In this document: one piece after another, positions 55,438-63,994 of the stretch
Position numbering within the stretch: position 1 is the first letter of the stretch
Layout of the letters: every line of letters starts with the position of its first letter
NCBI RefSeq assembly: GCF_037975245.1
Contig: NC_092568.1
Coordinates: forward strand, 18,927,001-18,991,000
Reading direction: 5' to 3'
DNA: 64,000 bases
From: Apostichopus japonicus
Taxonomy: Eukaryota > Echinodermata > Holothuroidea > Aspidochirotida > Stichopodidae
Translations under genes and position numbers: made by a program
Notes under the pieces: model-generated
The model's database searches: none
Told to the model about the DNA's origin: nothing
What the model saw: only the letters and a program-made list of their open reading frames with translations

Positions 55438-56562
55438 AAAACTGTGTCATAGATTCATGGATCAATAACTTCGGGATTTAATTTGCGTTTAGATTCATCA
55501 TAAGTTTGCATCGCTTCTCGCTGTATGTCTACTCTCAACATTACATTCTACCAGTCACGTGACCGATGATGGTCACCGTGTTCATCCATAAAAGTGCTGA
55601 GTGACGTCATAATCGTGACGTTGACGTCAGAGAAAAAACACGGTACAGAACTGTGACGCCTCAGGAAAGAATTCTGAAACCAGCCTACGTCACGACTCAT
55701 ATCTCCATATGCGATGTAATTAACAAATATAAAGACAATTAAATGAGACTGTTTAGAAAGTACATCAAAGTTAGTTTATGTCCCCCGATAGTATACTACT
55801 CCCCTGAAAATATGATGATCGATGTTCGGTTTCTTGTTTTTGTTTTAAATTTTCTCACCATTCTCAGCCTTTCTTTTGTATTTCAGTTTTACTAATGCTC
55901 AGTTACTTACAATGAAACACATGGAAGATAAACCATTGGAGCCAATGCCGACCCACTTCTTTCACGTTGATGCATCGGGAGGTAAGTAATACAATAATCT
56001 TTATGTTTTTATATACTGATGCACATGAGGAGATATCTCTCAACATTTCTAAATAATATGTTTGCCTTGTGCCTAAAGTTGTTGTGACGCCTCTCATATC
56101 ATTCATGGCCAGTAGTAATAGGTAAATAATAGTACATAATATTTATGTGGTTATATACTGATGGACATTATGGGATAACTCTCAACTTTCAACGCAGAAA
56201 AAATATATATATTATTAAAAATTAAGTTATGGGGATGCCTCTCTTGTCATGCATGTCCAATATAGTTATATCATTATTAGTTTTAACAGTGAATTATGAT
56301 ATTGTATTATGGTAATGAATCAATTTTGGATCGATCGACATAAAGCAAAATTTGTTAATCTAATTGGTCATCAGTTCAGTCGCTTGTCTTGAACTTAATG
56401 ATGAAGTTTTATCAGAAGTATATATTCACCCTCTATAAGACGGATTATGTCATCTGTAATTTAAACACCATTTTTCACTTTTCCGCCTTTTTTTTCCTTT
56501 CAGAAAACACATTCCAATCTCTAACAACGAAAGACTACGTTAAACCGGAGCTCCATGCTTAA
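40596..56562 (+). CDS. EF-hand protein with HFxxGND repeats, probable axonemal protein (unnamed)
   Basis: The 21-exon model is in phase throughout and encodes 882 aa from ATG 40596 (ACAATGA context) to TAA 56560-56562. Recurrent motifs are SHFDFKADN (~108), [10 protein letters not shown] (~208), VHFKFGNDAD (~464), [10 protein letters not shown] (~655) and [10 protein letters not shown] (~853). Each is followed 12-25 residues later by an aromatic DY/DF or similar. Two EF-hand-like segments are seen: [12 protein letters not shown] at ~352, and [12 protein letters not shown] at ~748-759, whose loop is canonical up to Gly but ends in Lys instead of Glu. No signal peptide or membrane span is evident. 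Repeated short HFxxG..DY motifs resemble those of ciliary microtubule-associated and inner-lumen proteins. That role is inferred and I cannot name the orthologue. Confidence 0.85.
41534..41584 (+). CDS. EF-hand/HFxxGND gene exon 2
   Basis: Residues 63-79, [18 protein letters not shown]-rich tract then GATAAG acceptor, donor ACAG|GTTAGT; phase 0. Confidence 0.7.
41700..42500. other. Intron 2 with transposon debris
   Basis: GGGCGGATCCTGGATTTTTC near 41770 resembles the terminal sequence of MITE-A. At 42415-42455, CCTTCGAAGAAGGTCCTGCT and ATCGAAACGTC form a stem with a GAAAC core, like the 3' region of some retroelements. Confidence 0.4.
42662..42739 (+). CDS. EF-hand/HFxxGND gene exon 3 (uncertain)
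   Basis: Acceptor TTTTGTTAG, donor CCAG|GTACGT, phase 0, 78 nt. The peptide is hydrophobic ([12 protein letters not shown]) and unlike the rest of the protein. Skipping it keeps the frame, giving an 856-aa protein, so it may be spurious or alternative. Confidence 0.38.
43037..43200. repeat. (AT)n microsatellite
   Basis: AT array with CATA interruptions, 45 bp upstream of exon 4. Confidence 0.96.
43245..43349 (+). CDS. EF-hand/HFxxGND gene exon 4
   Basis: Residues 106-140. It encodes [20 protein letters not shown] then SNDY, the first HFxx motif. Acceptor ATTCACAG, donor CCG|GTAAGA. Confidence 0.85.
44024..44062 (+). CDS. EF-hand/HFxxGND gene exon 5 (39 nt)
   Basis: Residues 141-153, [13 protein letters not shown]. 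Acceptor TTTATTTAG, donor CCG|GTAAGT; phase 0. Confidence 0.7.
44680..44754 (+). CDS. EF-hand/HFxxGND gene exon 6
   Basis: Residues 154-178, [20 protein letters not shown] onward. Acceptor CATTTACAG, donor CAAA|GTGAGT. Confidence 0.82.
44959..45074 (+). CDS. EF-hand/HFxxGND gene exon 7
   Basis: Residues 179-217, ending in [11 protein letters not shown]. Acceptor ATATATGCAG, donor CAAG|GTAACA. Confidence 0.87.
45591..45754 (+). CDS. EF-hand/HFxxGND gene exon 8
   Basis: Residues 217-271. Acceptor GTCTTCACAG, donor ACAC|GTAAGT. It encodes [20 protein letters not shown] and [11 protein letters not shown]. Confidence 0.86.
45874..46183. mobile_element. hAT-like MITE with 8-bp target duplication
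   Basis: Left end CAGGGGTTCCCTAACTGG, right end inverse TTAGGGAAACCTTG. Flanking CTTTACCT (45866-45873) and CTTTACCC (46184-46191) match at 7 of 8. The 310-bp element has no coding capacity and lies in the intron between exons 8 and 9. Confidence 0.88.
46679..46805 (+). CDS. EF-hand/HFxxGND gene exon 9
   Basis: Residues 272-313. Acceptor CAATTTCAG, donor TTTAAA|GTAAGT. It encodes [20 protein letters not shown] and [11 protein letters not shown]. Confidence 0.86.
47330..47580. repeat. ~39-bp tandem repeat
   Basis: ACCCACAGTACAAACACACA alternating with ATACCCACAAACACACATT, period about 39 bp with a shorter inner period. Intronic. Confidence 0.85.
47915..48037 (+). CDS. EF-hand/HFxxGND gene exon 10
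   Basis: Residues 314-354. Acceptor CACATTTCAG, donor AGAG|GTACAG. It ends in [14 protein letters not shown], the start of the first EF-hand-like segment. Confidence 0.86.
48040..48375. repeat. GTCTGTCTGAGTCAGTTAGT minisatellite
   Basis: About 14 irregular units of 20-28 bp composed of GTCTG, AGTCA and GTTAGTCA blocks. The array starts within a few bases of the exon 10 donor. Confidence 0.92.
49159..49310 (+). CDS. EF-hand/HFxxGND gene exon 11
   Basis: Residues 355-405. Acceptor TTTTTTTCAG, donor GTTG|GTAAGA. It encodes [20 protein letters not shown] and [13 protein letters not shown], the rest of a degenerate EF-hand pair. Confidence 0.88.
49615..49799 (+). CDS. EF-hand/HFxxGND gene exon 12
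   Basis: Residues 406-467. The phase-correct acceptor is an AG at the end of an A-run, without a pyrimidine tract next to it. The AG nine bases downstream would give a stop. It ends [11 protein letters not shown], the first half of an HFxxGND motif. Donor AAA|GTAAGG. Confidence 0.72.
50039..50152 (+). CDS. EF-hand/HFxxGND gene exon 13
   Basis: Residues 468-505, [20 protein letters not shown] then a Gln run. Acceptor TTCTTTATAG, donor AGAG|GTATGT. Confidence 0.87.
50578..50676 (+). CDS. EF-hand/HFxxGND gene exon 14
   Basis: Residues 506-538, [20 protein letters not shown] onward. Acceptor ATTTTTCAG, donor GCG|GTAAGT. Confidence 0.86.
51211..51319 (+). CDS. EF-hand/HFxxGND gene exon 15
   Basis: Residues 539-574, [20 protein letters not shown] then [10 protein letters not shown]. 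Charged and possibly helical. Acceptor TATCTATTTAG, donor TCTC|GTAAGT. Confidence 0.84.
51640..51840 (+). repeat. Dispersed repeat, copy 1
   Basis: Resembles 63610-63800 in direct orientation, sharing GCACGAAAACCAAA-like, GCATCGAGACTGT and GATACYACACATRATCTT. Unknown family; intronic. Confidence 0.6.
52155..52533 (+). CDS. EF-hand/HFxxGND gene exon 16 (largest)
   Basis: Residues 575-700. It encodes [40 protein letters not shown] and [20 protein letters not shown]. Acceptor TATTTTTTAG, donor TTAG|GTAGGC. Confidence 0.9.
53196..53282 (+). CDS. EF-hand/HFxxGND gene exon 17
   Basis: Residues 701-729, [20 protein letters not shown] then KKSYYN. Acceptor AATTTTGTAG, donor ACGC|GTATGT. Confidence 0.85.
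53833..53994 (+). CDS. EF-hand/HFxxGND gene exon 18
   Basis: Residues 730-783. It encodes an EF-hand-like loop [12 protein letters not shown] with flanking helices KLRSRLM and VKHVCQEF. Position 12 is Lys, so calcium binding is doubtful. Acceptor TTTTCCCCCAG, donor AAAG|GTATGT. Confidence 0.88.
55135..55278 (+). CDS. EF-hand/HFxxGND gene exon 19
   Basis: Residues 784-831. It encodes [20 protein letters not shown] (second half of the EF-hand pair) and [11 protein letters not shown]. Acceptor ATATTTTCAG, donor GAAG|GTAAGG. Confidence 0.88.
55377..55434. repeat. (AT)n microsatellite
   Basis: Pure AT array in intron 19. Confidence 0.96.
55887..55981 (+). CDS. EF-hand/HFxxGND gene exon 20
   Basis: Residues 832-863, [20 protein letters not shown] then [10 protein letters not shown]. 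Acceptor GTATTTCAG, donor GGAG|GTAAGT. Confidence 0.87.
56504..56562 (+). CDS. EF-hand/HFxxGND gene exon 21 (terminal)
   Basis: [19 protein letters not shown] then TAA at 56560. Acceptor TTTCCTTTCAG. The final TTKDY fits the DY half of the repeat motif. Confidence 0.87.
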
Positions 56563-56621
56563 ATTGGAAGATAATTCAACTATGTATAAAAAACCGACGA
56601 AACTTCCTTTCATCCACAAAT

Positions 56622-56631
56622 AATAAATAAA
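56622..56631 (+). terminator. Polyadenylation signals
   Basis: Two overlapping AATAAA hexamers (AATAAATAAA) 60 bp after the stop codon of the EF-hand gene. Confidence 0.75.
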
Positions 56632-57152
56632 AGCAAAGAAAAGGCCATTTGTAGAATAGTTTGTCAGTTCACGTTACAGTTCTCCTTGGTTAGCGAATTT
56701 AATTTTAAAATAATACCAATGTATAGGCATGTGTTGTGACGAAGATATTTTACGATGTTTATTTATTTTGTCGAATCAATGAATAAATTATGTATCATAT
56801 TGTTTTGTAAATATATTTTACTTGCAAATGCAAATTAAAAAACGTTGCTGAATTATGCGTGTCAACATTTCCTTCTTTTATTCGAAACGTTACAGCTAAT
56901 GGAAAATGAGAATGGAAGGGTAAGAGGTGGGGTGGGGTGGGTGGGAGGGAGGGGGAATTATGGTGAGTGTAAATCTCCAAGGATGAGACAATTGTATGGT
57001 TTCATCTCAGAATCGTTAGATCTCTTGAGGTAGTGTATACACTCGTATGAAAAGAGTACCAATATATGATCGAACCCCACAAGAACGACGAATGGTGGTG
57101 AGGGTAAATGGGGGGGGGGGGGCGGTGGTAGCCGTCAAACATATGAATCTAT

Positions 57153-57750
57153 CAGTGGCGTAGCCAAAGGGGTGAGGGTGAGTGGGGGAGGGGAACGGGT
57201 GTAGCCATGCCTCTTAATCACATGATCATAGCTTGCTGCTTTTTCGAAGAAGATGATATTTCTTACAACACTGACAATTTTAAACTGGAATAATATGTTA
57301 TTGGAGCAATATGGTTGACCTCTTGTTGAATTTTGATACTGTGTATATCGAACACGTTTGTAGCACAAACGTTTGTCCGTCTGATACGTTAAAAATCCAT
57401 AAACATATGATTATGTTAGTATCGTAGCCAGAGGGGGAGCGGAAGGGGAGGAGAAAGTTCCCTCCTCAAATTTTTAGGGACGAAACGAGGACGGCAAAAT
57501 TATCACACACGCACGCAAAGTCTCATATATACAAAGGCTGCACATGTTCGAGTAATGGAAATGATTGAACCATTCTGCATCTAATCCTCCTGTGTATACC
57601 CCCTCTCCCACCCTCCCCGCCTCTTAAATCTGAATACACAGAGCCAATATGATGTCATGAAAAATCATATCAATGTAAGGGTTAATTAATTCCCTGGCGA
57701 CAAAAATTGAACTTTGTCCCTTCACACCACAGAGGCTGACTACGCGCCTG
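57153..57750. mobile_element. hAT-like MITE with 8-bp target duplication
   Basis: Left end CAGTGGCGTAGCC; right end GACTACGCGCCTG is its near inverse. Flanks GAATCTAT (57145-57152) and GATTCTAT (57751-57758) match at 7 of 8. G-rich, non-coding. Confidence 0.8.
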
Positions 57751-57808
57751 GATTCTATTCCAATAAGTTACTGGATGTTTAACCCCCCCCCCACACCTTA
57801 CCCAAAAG

Positions 57809-57850
57809 CAGGGGCGTCAATCCGATTTGAAACGTGGGGGGACGTAATCG
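57809..57850 (+). mobile_element. TIR-like end, partner not found
   Basis: CAGGGGCGTCAATCC followed by GAAACGTGGGGGG resembles the start of the same G-rich element class. No matching inverse end or target duplication was located, so it may be a fragment. Confidence 0.4.
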
Positions 57851-58315
57851 ATTCGAGTATTCCGGCCGTAAGTAGCATCTAAGCGGAGCGCCACCATCTG
57901 TTGGCGCGCAGCGTATCAAGAAAATTTCAGATTTCAATACCTGCCAGATCGCTGGAGATGGCACTTGCCAGGCTGGATAGCATCTATCTAGTTGCGTGAT
58001 TTCGGGAGAAAAATACAAATTTGTCACTCAGGTATTTTCTGCAATAAAGTTCATGCGACCTTCATCTTTGGTGGATTATTTCTTTTATTCGTGATTCCAA
58101 TTGACATGAACATTAGAACCCAGTGCAAGTTGACAAATGATGCGGCGAACTGGAACCCCAGCCCCATTTTGCCCTACGTTTCAGGATAGAATACCCCATT
58201 TGTTCGAACCCATGACAACTAACAATCTGTGAATAAATTTACTTCGAAATGGGCACATTATATTGCACCAAGTTGGTCAAGGAATGACCCCAGGGCCTCA
58301 AATATAGGCCTATTG

Positions 58316-58385
58316 TAGGGGTCAGCAACCTTTTTGAATGAATGGGTCAGATTTTAGAAGTGAAAGATTGACAGGGCCGCACCTA
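58316..58385 (+). mobile_element. hAT terminal fragment
   Basis: TAGGGGTCAGCAACCTTTTT followed by AGATTGACAGGGCCGCA closely follows a well-known hAT terminal pattern (CAGGGGTCGGCAACC). The other end was not located. Confidence 0.5.
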
Positions 58386-58838
58386 ACCAACGACCTGCTG
58401 TTGATTTCAAACCTTTGATTCCGAGGACGTTCAAGCAATAGGTGCACGCGAGCTTAGCGCAAATTTGGCCAAAAGTCGTCATACGCAAGCATGTTAAACC
58501 ACCAATGACTTTTAATGCCACCTGTGACACACTTCCAATTGGACTGTGTCAGTTTAAATGTTTTGCTAGGTCTACGAGAATACATTTCTATGAAATTTGA
58601 AACAAGGATGGCAAGACAAACCACTTTAATTATTTTTTTCAGGACCTCACACATGCGCATGTAATGTCAGACTTAGAATAGGTCCCAAGTGAGGGGTGGC
58701 TAAAGTGATGAAGGCATCAAAATAAATCAGTAGTTGTTCGTTGGAGTCCTCACGCAAGTAACCTCTGTTGCTAGGTGGATCTGCATCTGGTAATCGGGTG
58801 AATTCTGGTCGGAGCGCACTATGTAACCACCGTGTACC

Positions 58839-59666
58839 CAGGGACCTAGCTAAGGCCTGATGATGGGGGGGGGGGGGGGAGGTAGTGGCTGCAAATCCAA
58901 CTGGATTGGGTTTGAAGCCAGAAAATTCCGACTGCTGCTTTGTACCCTCACCCCCGCGCTACTCGTCAACGATACGGTCAGTGTCAGTCAGACACCCAAT
59001 CTTTCGCGAGTGCACTTTTGTTCCGAACTTTTTTCGATACATTTATACCCACTGGCACGCATTTCACAAACTTATTACCCCCCCCCACCCCAACAAAATA
59101 TTTGTGTGAAAATTCAGGCAATATGCTGATAACTTTTCGGGCACTTACTGAAAGAAAGAGAATTTGCAATATGTTTGTCAGTGGTTAAACTATTTGCATG
59201 CAATGTAAAAACCGATGTAGCCTATATGATATGCACATTAACATGTGGAATGCGCGCTTAACGGGCGAAAACTTTTGGTTATATTTTTCGGCCAAGTCGT
59301 AACAACCCCCCCCCCCTCCCTAAATCAAATTGGGCTCCTACGCCTATAACGGTAGTTTTATTAGGCATTTTTATGTAGTATTCAAAATCATACAAAGTTT
59401 TGTACGGTGGAGTATAAAAATCGCGAGATACAATTTCTCAAAGTGGCAAGGAAAGCATGGTAAATATGACAGATTAAAGGTCAATTTTAACCGAAATTTT
59501 TCTTTTTTAGGTCATGCACGATCACAGGAATAAAATGAATAGGCCTACATAAACTAGCGTGCGACAGTCGAAAATTCCGACTGTCGCACTAGTTTTCCAA
59601 CCATCGTCAGTTTTACCAAGTTTGGGGGTCGAGACACCCCCTACACCCCCTCTAGCGACGTCCATG
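58839..59666. mobile_element. hAT-like MITE with perfect 8-bp target duplication
   Basis: Left end CAGGGACCTAGCTAAGG; right end reads CATGGACGTCGCTAGAGG on the other strand. Flanked by identical CGTGTACC at 58831-58838 and 59667-59674. 828 bp, non-coding, with a strong hairpin near its right end. Confidence 0.85.
59551..59595. repeat. Long hairpin inside MITE
   Basis: AAACTAG-CG-TGCGACAGTCG, a 7-nt loop, then CGACTGTCGCACTAGTTT: an 18-bp stem broken only by an extra CG. Confidence 0.9.
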
Positions 59667-59723
59667 CGTGTACCTAGTGTTCTCACTGTTTAGTAAACTC
59701 CGGTATCACTCAACAACAAGTTA

Positions 59724-59867
59724 ACATGGGATGCGCTGCCACGGAATATGCTCCCTATTTCATTTTCCAATATTAGGGAACGGGCACAGTCTTTGAAACA
59801 CCATCTACAACTAAACAACAACTATGTACAGGCTTTAGCTCTAGCTATGAAGTACTGTCTCTTATGA
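59724..59867 (+). mobile_element. LINE reverse-transcriptase 3' tail
   Basis: Open frame TWDALPRNMLPISFSNIRER then AQSLKHHLQLNNNYVQAL ending in TGA. This is the typical ORF2 end of a non-LTR retrotransposon (WxxLPxx...SLKxHL). Only the last 47 codons remain. Confidence 0.6.
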
Positions 59868-59979
59868 TAATGACGGAGCGCACTAGTTTTCTACTGGAAT
59901 CGCCCGAAGATGCGGCGTCTGTAATCCCTCCTGGGGCACCACGGTGCACCACATCTACGTGTACCCGGGGGGGGGGGGC

Positions 59980-60050
59980 AGGGGCGGACTGGGTCTTAAA
60001 ACCGGCCCGGGCGATTTCCACCTAGACCGGCCCATTATTCATTGATATGC
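59980..60050 (+). mobile_element. TIR-like end of a G-rich element, partner not found
   Basis: CAGGGGCGGACTGGGTCTTA and CCGGCCCGGGCGATTTCC look like the terminus of a DNA-transposon family. No inverse partner was seen downstream. Confidence 0.45.
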
Positions 60051-61129
60051 TACTTACATAGTGAAAGGTTACTCAAAAAAATAAGGTATCTGATAACAAT
60101 TTAATGCGTGACGTCACTCAGTGAAACGTCGGGCAGATTGAAACGAGACGGTAACATTATCAAAGATTTATTCATTCAAACAGCAAACAAAAAAAACCAT
60201 TAAATTCTTTATACACAAATAATTTGTGTGTGCGTGTTGTCTGAGTGTGTGTTAGGATAAGTATTTCAGTGATTTGAATTCTTTCTCACGTGATCATGTC
60301 TTACATATGCAAAGTATACTATACTATCTGTTAATTCAAATTGTAATCTTAGCTACAAGAATTCTCTATTTCTTTGTCAACTAATTTGGAACAATAGTAC
60401 GATTCAAGTTGATAACAAAATAATTGCTTATCATGCATTAGAGTGAGCGTGACACATTTGCTTGTTACCCAATGGTAATACCAGTTCCTAATACCATGGT
60501 TACGTACATTAGTTTACCCCTCACTCATTCGCACAATGGGAGAATCCCTGCTAGGGAGAATCCCCTACTAGTGAGCCTCTGCCAATCGTAGTTCATGCGA
60601 TTGAAAGATTGAAAAGAGGTGGGCCACGGTTGTATTATTCACTTTCTTTCGATCTAATGTCGTTAATTTTAAATCCATAGAAAGAATCCAGCAGCATGTA
60701 AAGCTCTGTTATGATTGCATAGAGTGTTTATTTTCAGTTGGAATTTCTTACAAGAATGATTTCCCTTTTAGCATTCCTCCCATTTCATGGAGCATAATTC
60801 TTGGATCAACGTAATCTCTAATCCTCCAATGACTTGAAAGGAAATGCAAAGAATGTTTCTATAGTTCACATGTTCTCATTGGCTTATTCCTTCCTTTTGA
60901 TTCAGACTTACAACACAAAGAATACTTTGTAACATGATGTTTTTTCAAGATTCAATAAGTGCATGAATGAATTTGGTCAGGTGATGAAGTGAAAGTAAAG
61001 CAGAGTTATTGGTGCGTTTTGGATTAATTTTCAAACCCAAATCTATACTTGCATAAACTCAAAACCCTATAAATCCTGTGCTATAAAACCGTGCTATTTC
61101 CAGCCATTCAGATCCCTAAATAAGATTAA
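60051..61129. other. Non-coding, nothing supported
   Basis: AT-rich intergenic sequence with no exon, repeat array or element end that I can support. Confidence 0.4.
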
Positions 61130-61506
61130 CAGTGGCGTAGGGAGGTACTTTTGAGTGGGGGGGGGGGCTGAAAACTGATGGCCGGCCTGGGGGAGGGGTC
61201 TAAGGGGAGGGGGTGTCCCCCTCCTCTTTGTAATTTTTTGCATTTCCAGGTGGCCTCAGATGCAATTTGGTGCAATATAGCACACTTCAACACCCACTCC
61301 ATTTGGTAAACTTAATTGTGTATTTTCACCTGGCCTTAGATGCAATTTGGTGCTCCAAATGAGATTTTTTTTTCTCATTTGGAAATGAAAAAGGGGTTTT
61401 CTGACTTGCGAAGAGGGGGGGGGGCGGAATTATACTTCCGCCCTCCACATTTTTCACTGGGGGGCTGGCGCCCCCCCAGCCCCCCCCCCCGGTTCCTACG
61501 CCCTTG
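61130..61506. mobile_element. G-rich TIR element (MITE-C), hAT-like
   Basis: Left end CAGTGGCGTAGGGA, right end inverse TTCCTACGCCCTTG. Flanks AAGATTAA (61122-61129) and AAGATTAG (61507-61514) match at 7 of 8. The body carries GGGGGAGGGGTCTAAGGGG, GGGTGTCCCCCTCC and, twice, AGATGCAATTTGGTGC, shared with MITE-A and MITE-B. Confidence 0.85.
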
Positions 61507-61992
61507 AAGATTAGTCACATGAAGTTAACTTAATAAGCATTGTCCCTTCCTCATTCAAAACGGTACTGAAATGTGAATAGGTATTGTTTGTTGAAATTTC
61601 AGGCTTACTCCAGTTCATGATCGTCTGCATAGAATATAGTTGCAAAAGGACACAACTTACAGCAAGAACTCTCTTGCGAGCATAATCTTAAGCAACCTTT
61701 TATGAATAAGAAGATTTCACGGAATCCGTTTTTCTTTTACTGCTTGATTCGAAGTCATCGATAGTATCGGGCATAAGCCTATTGTACATTTACGTCTTGG
61801 AAGGAAACGACATTCTTACTGCTTGCTGCAATGTAAACAAAGACAAGCGTGAGCTTCTTGTTAATAGAGATATTCAGATCCGTTTTTCTAATGAGAGTCA
61901 AACAGGATGAATAGAGATTTTGTTGAAGGCAGTGTCGTTCACTGTTACCAATATATTGTATCCAACCGACAATACCAATTTAAGCTCGTAGA

Positions 61993-62075
61993 AAGTTAAC
62001 TCGTCAAATGGTTCAGTGGGTAGAGCAGTGGACTGGTAACCCTGATGAACTGAGTTCGACTCCATCAATGATTAT
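61993..62075 (+). mobile_element. tRNA-like SINE head or tRNA pseudogene
   Basis: TGGTTCAGTGGGTAGAGCAG (box A) and GAGTTCGACTCC (box B) at tRNA spacing with a GGT anticodon-like triplet. The anticodon and T stems do not pair well, so a working tRNA is unlikely. Confidence 0.55.
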
Positions 62076-62079
62076 ACAG

Positions 62080-63200
62080 TTTAAAAATTCTTTTGCTCTT
62101 TCATCAGTCCACGCTGAAGTCTTGATATATTAATTCAACCATATAATTTACTAGCTGATGTGGTGGCCGATGCTATAGAGGGTGATGAAAGACTCATTCC
62201 TCGTCGGTCGTGTAAATCGTGGCTAGGGTTCAAGACAGGCCTCTGGCGATAATACCTCTGGCTGTGGCATGGTGCTTTTTTGTGGCCTAGGATCCCGTAC
62301 CATGTCTCCCTTGTTGTCGCAAAAGAACCCGGGAGGATGCGCAGAGGGTCGGTCAAATCGACCAGAAGCGTACTAGGTGGCGTGCGTGAATCCTTGCCTT
62401 TGGCCAGAGGTGGTGACATCTCTGCGACCGGCATGCTTGCAGCCACCGTCCACTGAATACGTGGCCCAATGTGGCGCTATTCTCCTAAAAGTAAATCTAC
62501 GGATGCCTTTAAGAGCCATATACTTATTTTATATTAAAAAACACCCTGTTTCAAATTAGCGCCATCGAATTCCTTAAAAGCCGTTTTTTCTTGTCAGTCT
62601 GTATGTGGAATGACTTTGATTGTAATGGGTTATTTGTGGTAAGCCAAGCAAAACCTTCAAACAGTCATGCGGTTCGCAAGGGTTTGCAGGAACTTAATTA
62701 AACTCATTGTTTGACATAAATGTGTTGGCAAAGATTTACACTACCTACACCGAAACAAGCATTATATTCCAGAGATATACAAGGCAGCAAGACCATGAGA
62801 TAAAATTTTAATATACATAGAATTCAATCTATATCACTTTTGCAAGAAATAAAAGTGTCAATATGGTCCTATTCTAAGCCACAGCGTTGTTGCAAATTCT
62901 CATACCGGATAGTAGGTAGTTTCGGAAACAGTGATTCTTAAGAACTTTGTTTGAGATTCACAAAAAAAGCACCCCGTATTGTGTTTTGATAACTTCAGGA
63001 ACAAAATTAACTTTGATATGCCGTGGACCGTTAGAAACCACTGCTCTTTGTCTAGCTAGGGTTGTATTCCTATAACACAATTACTTATTTTTTGTTTGTT
63101 TTTGGAATGACCCTTTAAACAGTAAAAGTGACTGGACCTTTTAATTAACTATAGTTCCTCAGTTGCACTACAAAACTCAATGAGAAAATTAAGATTATAT
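62080..63200. other. Non-coding, nothing supported
   Basis: A minus-strand open frame at 62135-62446 is GC-richer than its surroundings but shows no recognisable domain or splice context. It may be the body of the adjacent tRNA-like repeat. Confidence 0.35.
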
Positions 63201-63221
63201 TGTCTCAAATGACATGTTTAT

Positions 63222-63345
63222 AATTATTACAAATTTATAAAGGACAAATGGTGTCGAATGCCATCCAAGGGTGCCCTGTTGCTTATATGAAGATTAACGA
63301 ATATATTCTGGTTGACCTCAAAAACAACGGATTAACATTAACTAT
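63222..63345 (+). repeat. Dispersed repeat, copy B
   Basis: Partner of 35425-35580. Confidence 0.65.
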
Positions 63346-63609
63346 AAGAACTGCAGTGAGGAGCCGACGTCACCATCAAGTTAGCCTGAACGAATATTCC
63401 AGAAATAAGTATCTTTAACGAAACATATCTTGAATTATAGTGGAATAGCTAACAGAAACATTATTGGACTCAAAGTTGTCTGTAATTTTTTTAGGTATTG
63501 TAACATTTCAAAACTAAAATTCTGCCTTATTCATTATTTAATTGAGTTTTAAAGTGTCAGCAAAATATATCTGTCGATCATTTACCCATGATTGAATACC
63601 GGGGATACT

Positions 63610-63800
63610 GTTAAGAAAAGTCACCCAGGAAAGAACCTAGGCACGAAAACCAAACTACCGAACGTCTGATCCGCTCTAAACCACAGGCCCCTTGCATCGA
63701 GACTGTGACTGTGTGATCATCGCCAGAGGTGTATCACAATTCTCCTCGAAAGGGAACAGATACTACACATGATCTTCGGTGATGCCTTCAACTCTTCGGT
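63610..63800 (+). repeat. Dispersed repeat, copy 2
   Basis: Partner of 51640-51840; ends next to the possible terminal exon. Confidence 0.6.
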
Positions 63801-63894
63801 CGATCTGTTAGTTGTACACGATTCAGGATAAAACTAGTTTGATCTTGGAAGAATGTTCTCCGATTCCTTGTTCTTTATTCTATTTGTTTCATAG

Positions 63895-63994
63895 GTCAAT
63901 GGACTACATTCGGATGAACAATGAACAGATGAAGATAACTGCCATTTCTGGAATACCAAGTAGTCCCCGTTATGTCGAACACGTAACTCACTAA
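63895..63994 (+). CDS. Possible terminal exon of an unidentified gene
   Basis: Strong acceptor (pyrimidine tract then TTTCATAG) followed by an open frame SMDYIRMNNEQMKITAISGI then PSSPRYVEHVTH and TAA. No upstream partner exon was found and no family is recognised. It could be a chance open frame. Confidence 0.3.

Noticed and set aside
62135-62446. 103-codon minus-strand open frame
   Set aside because: No domain, signal peptide or splice context; it lies next to a tRNA-like repeat and is probably repeat body.
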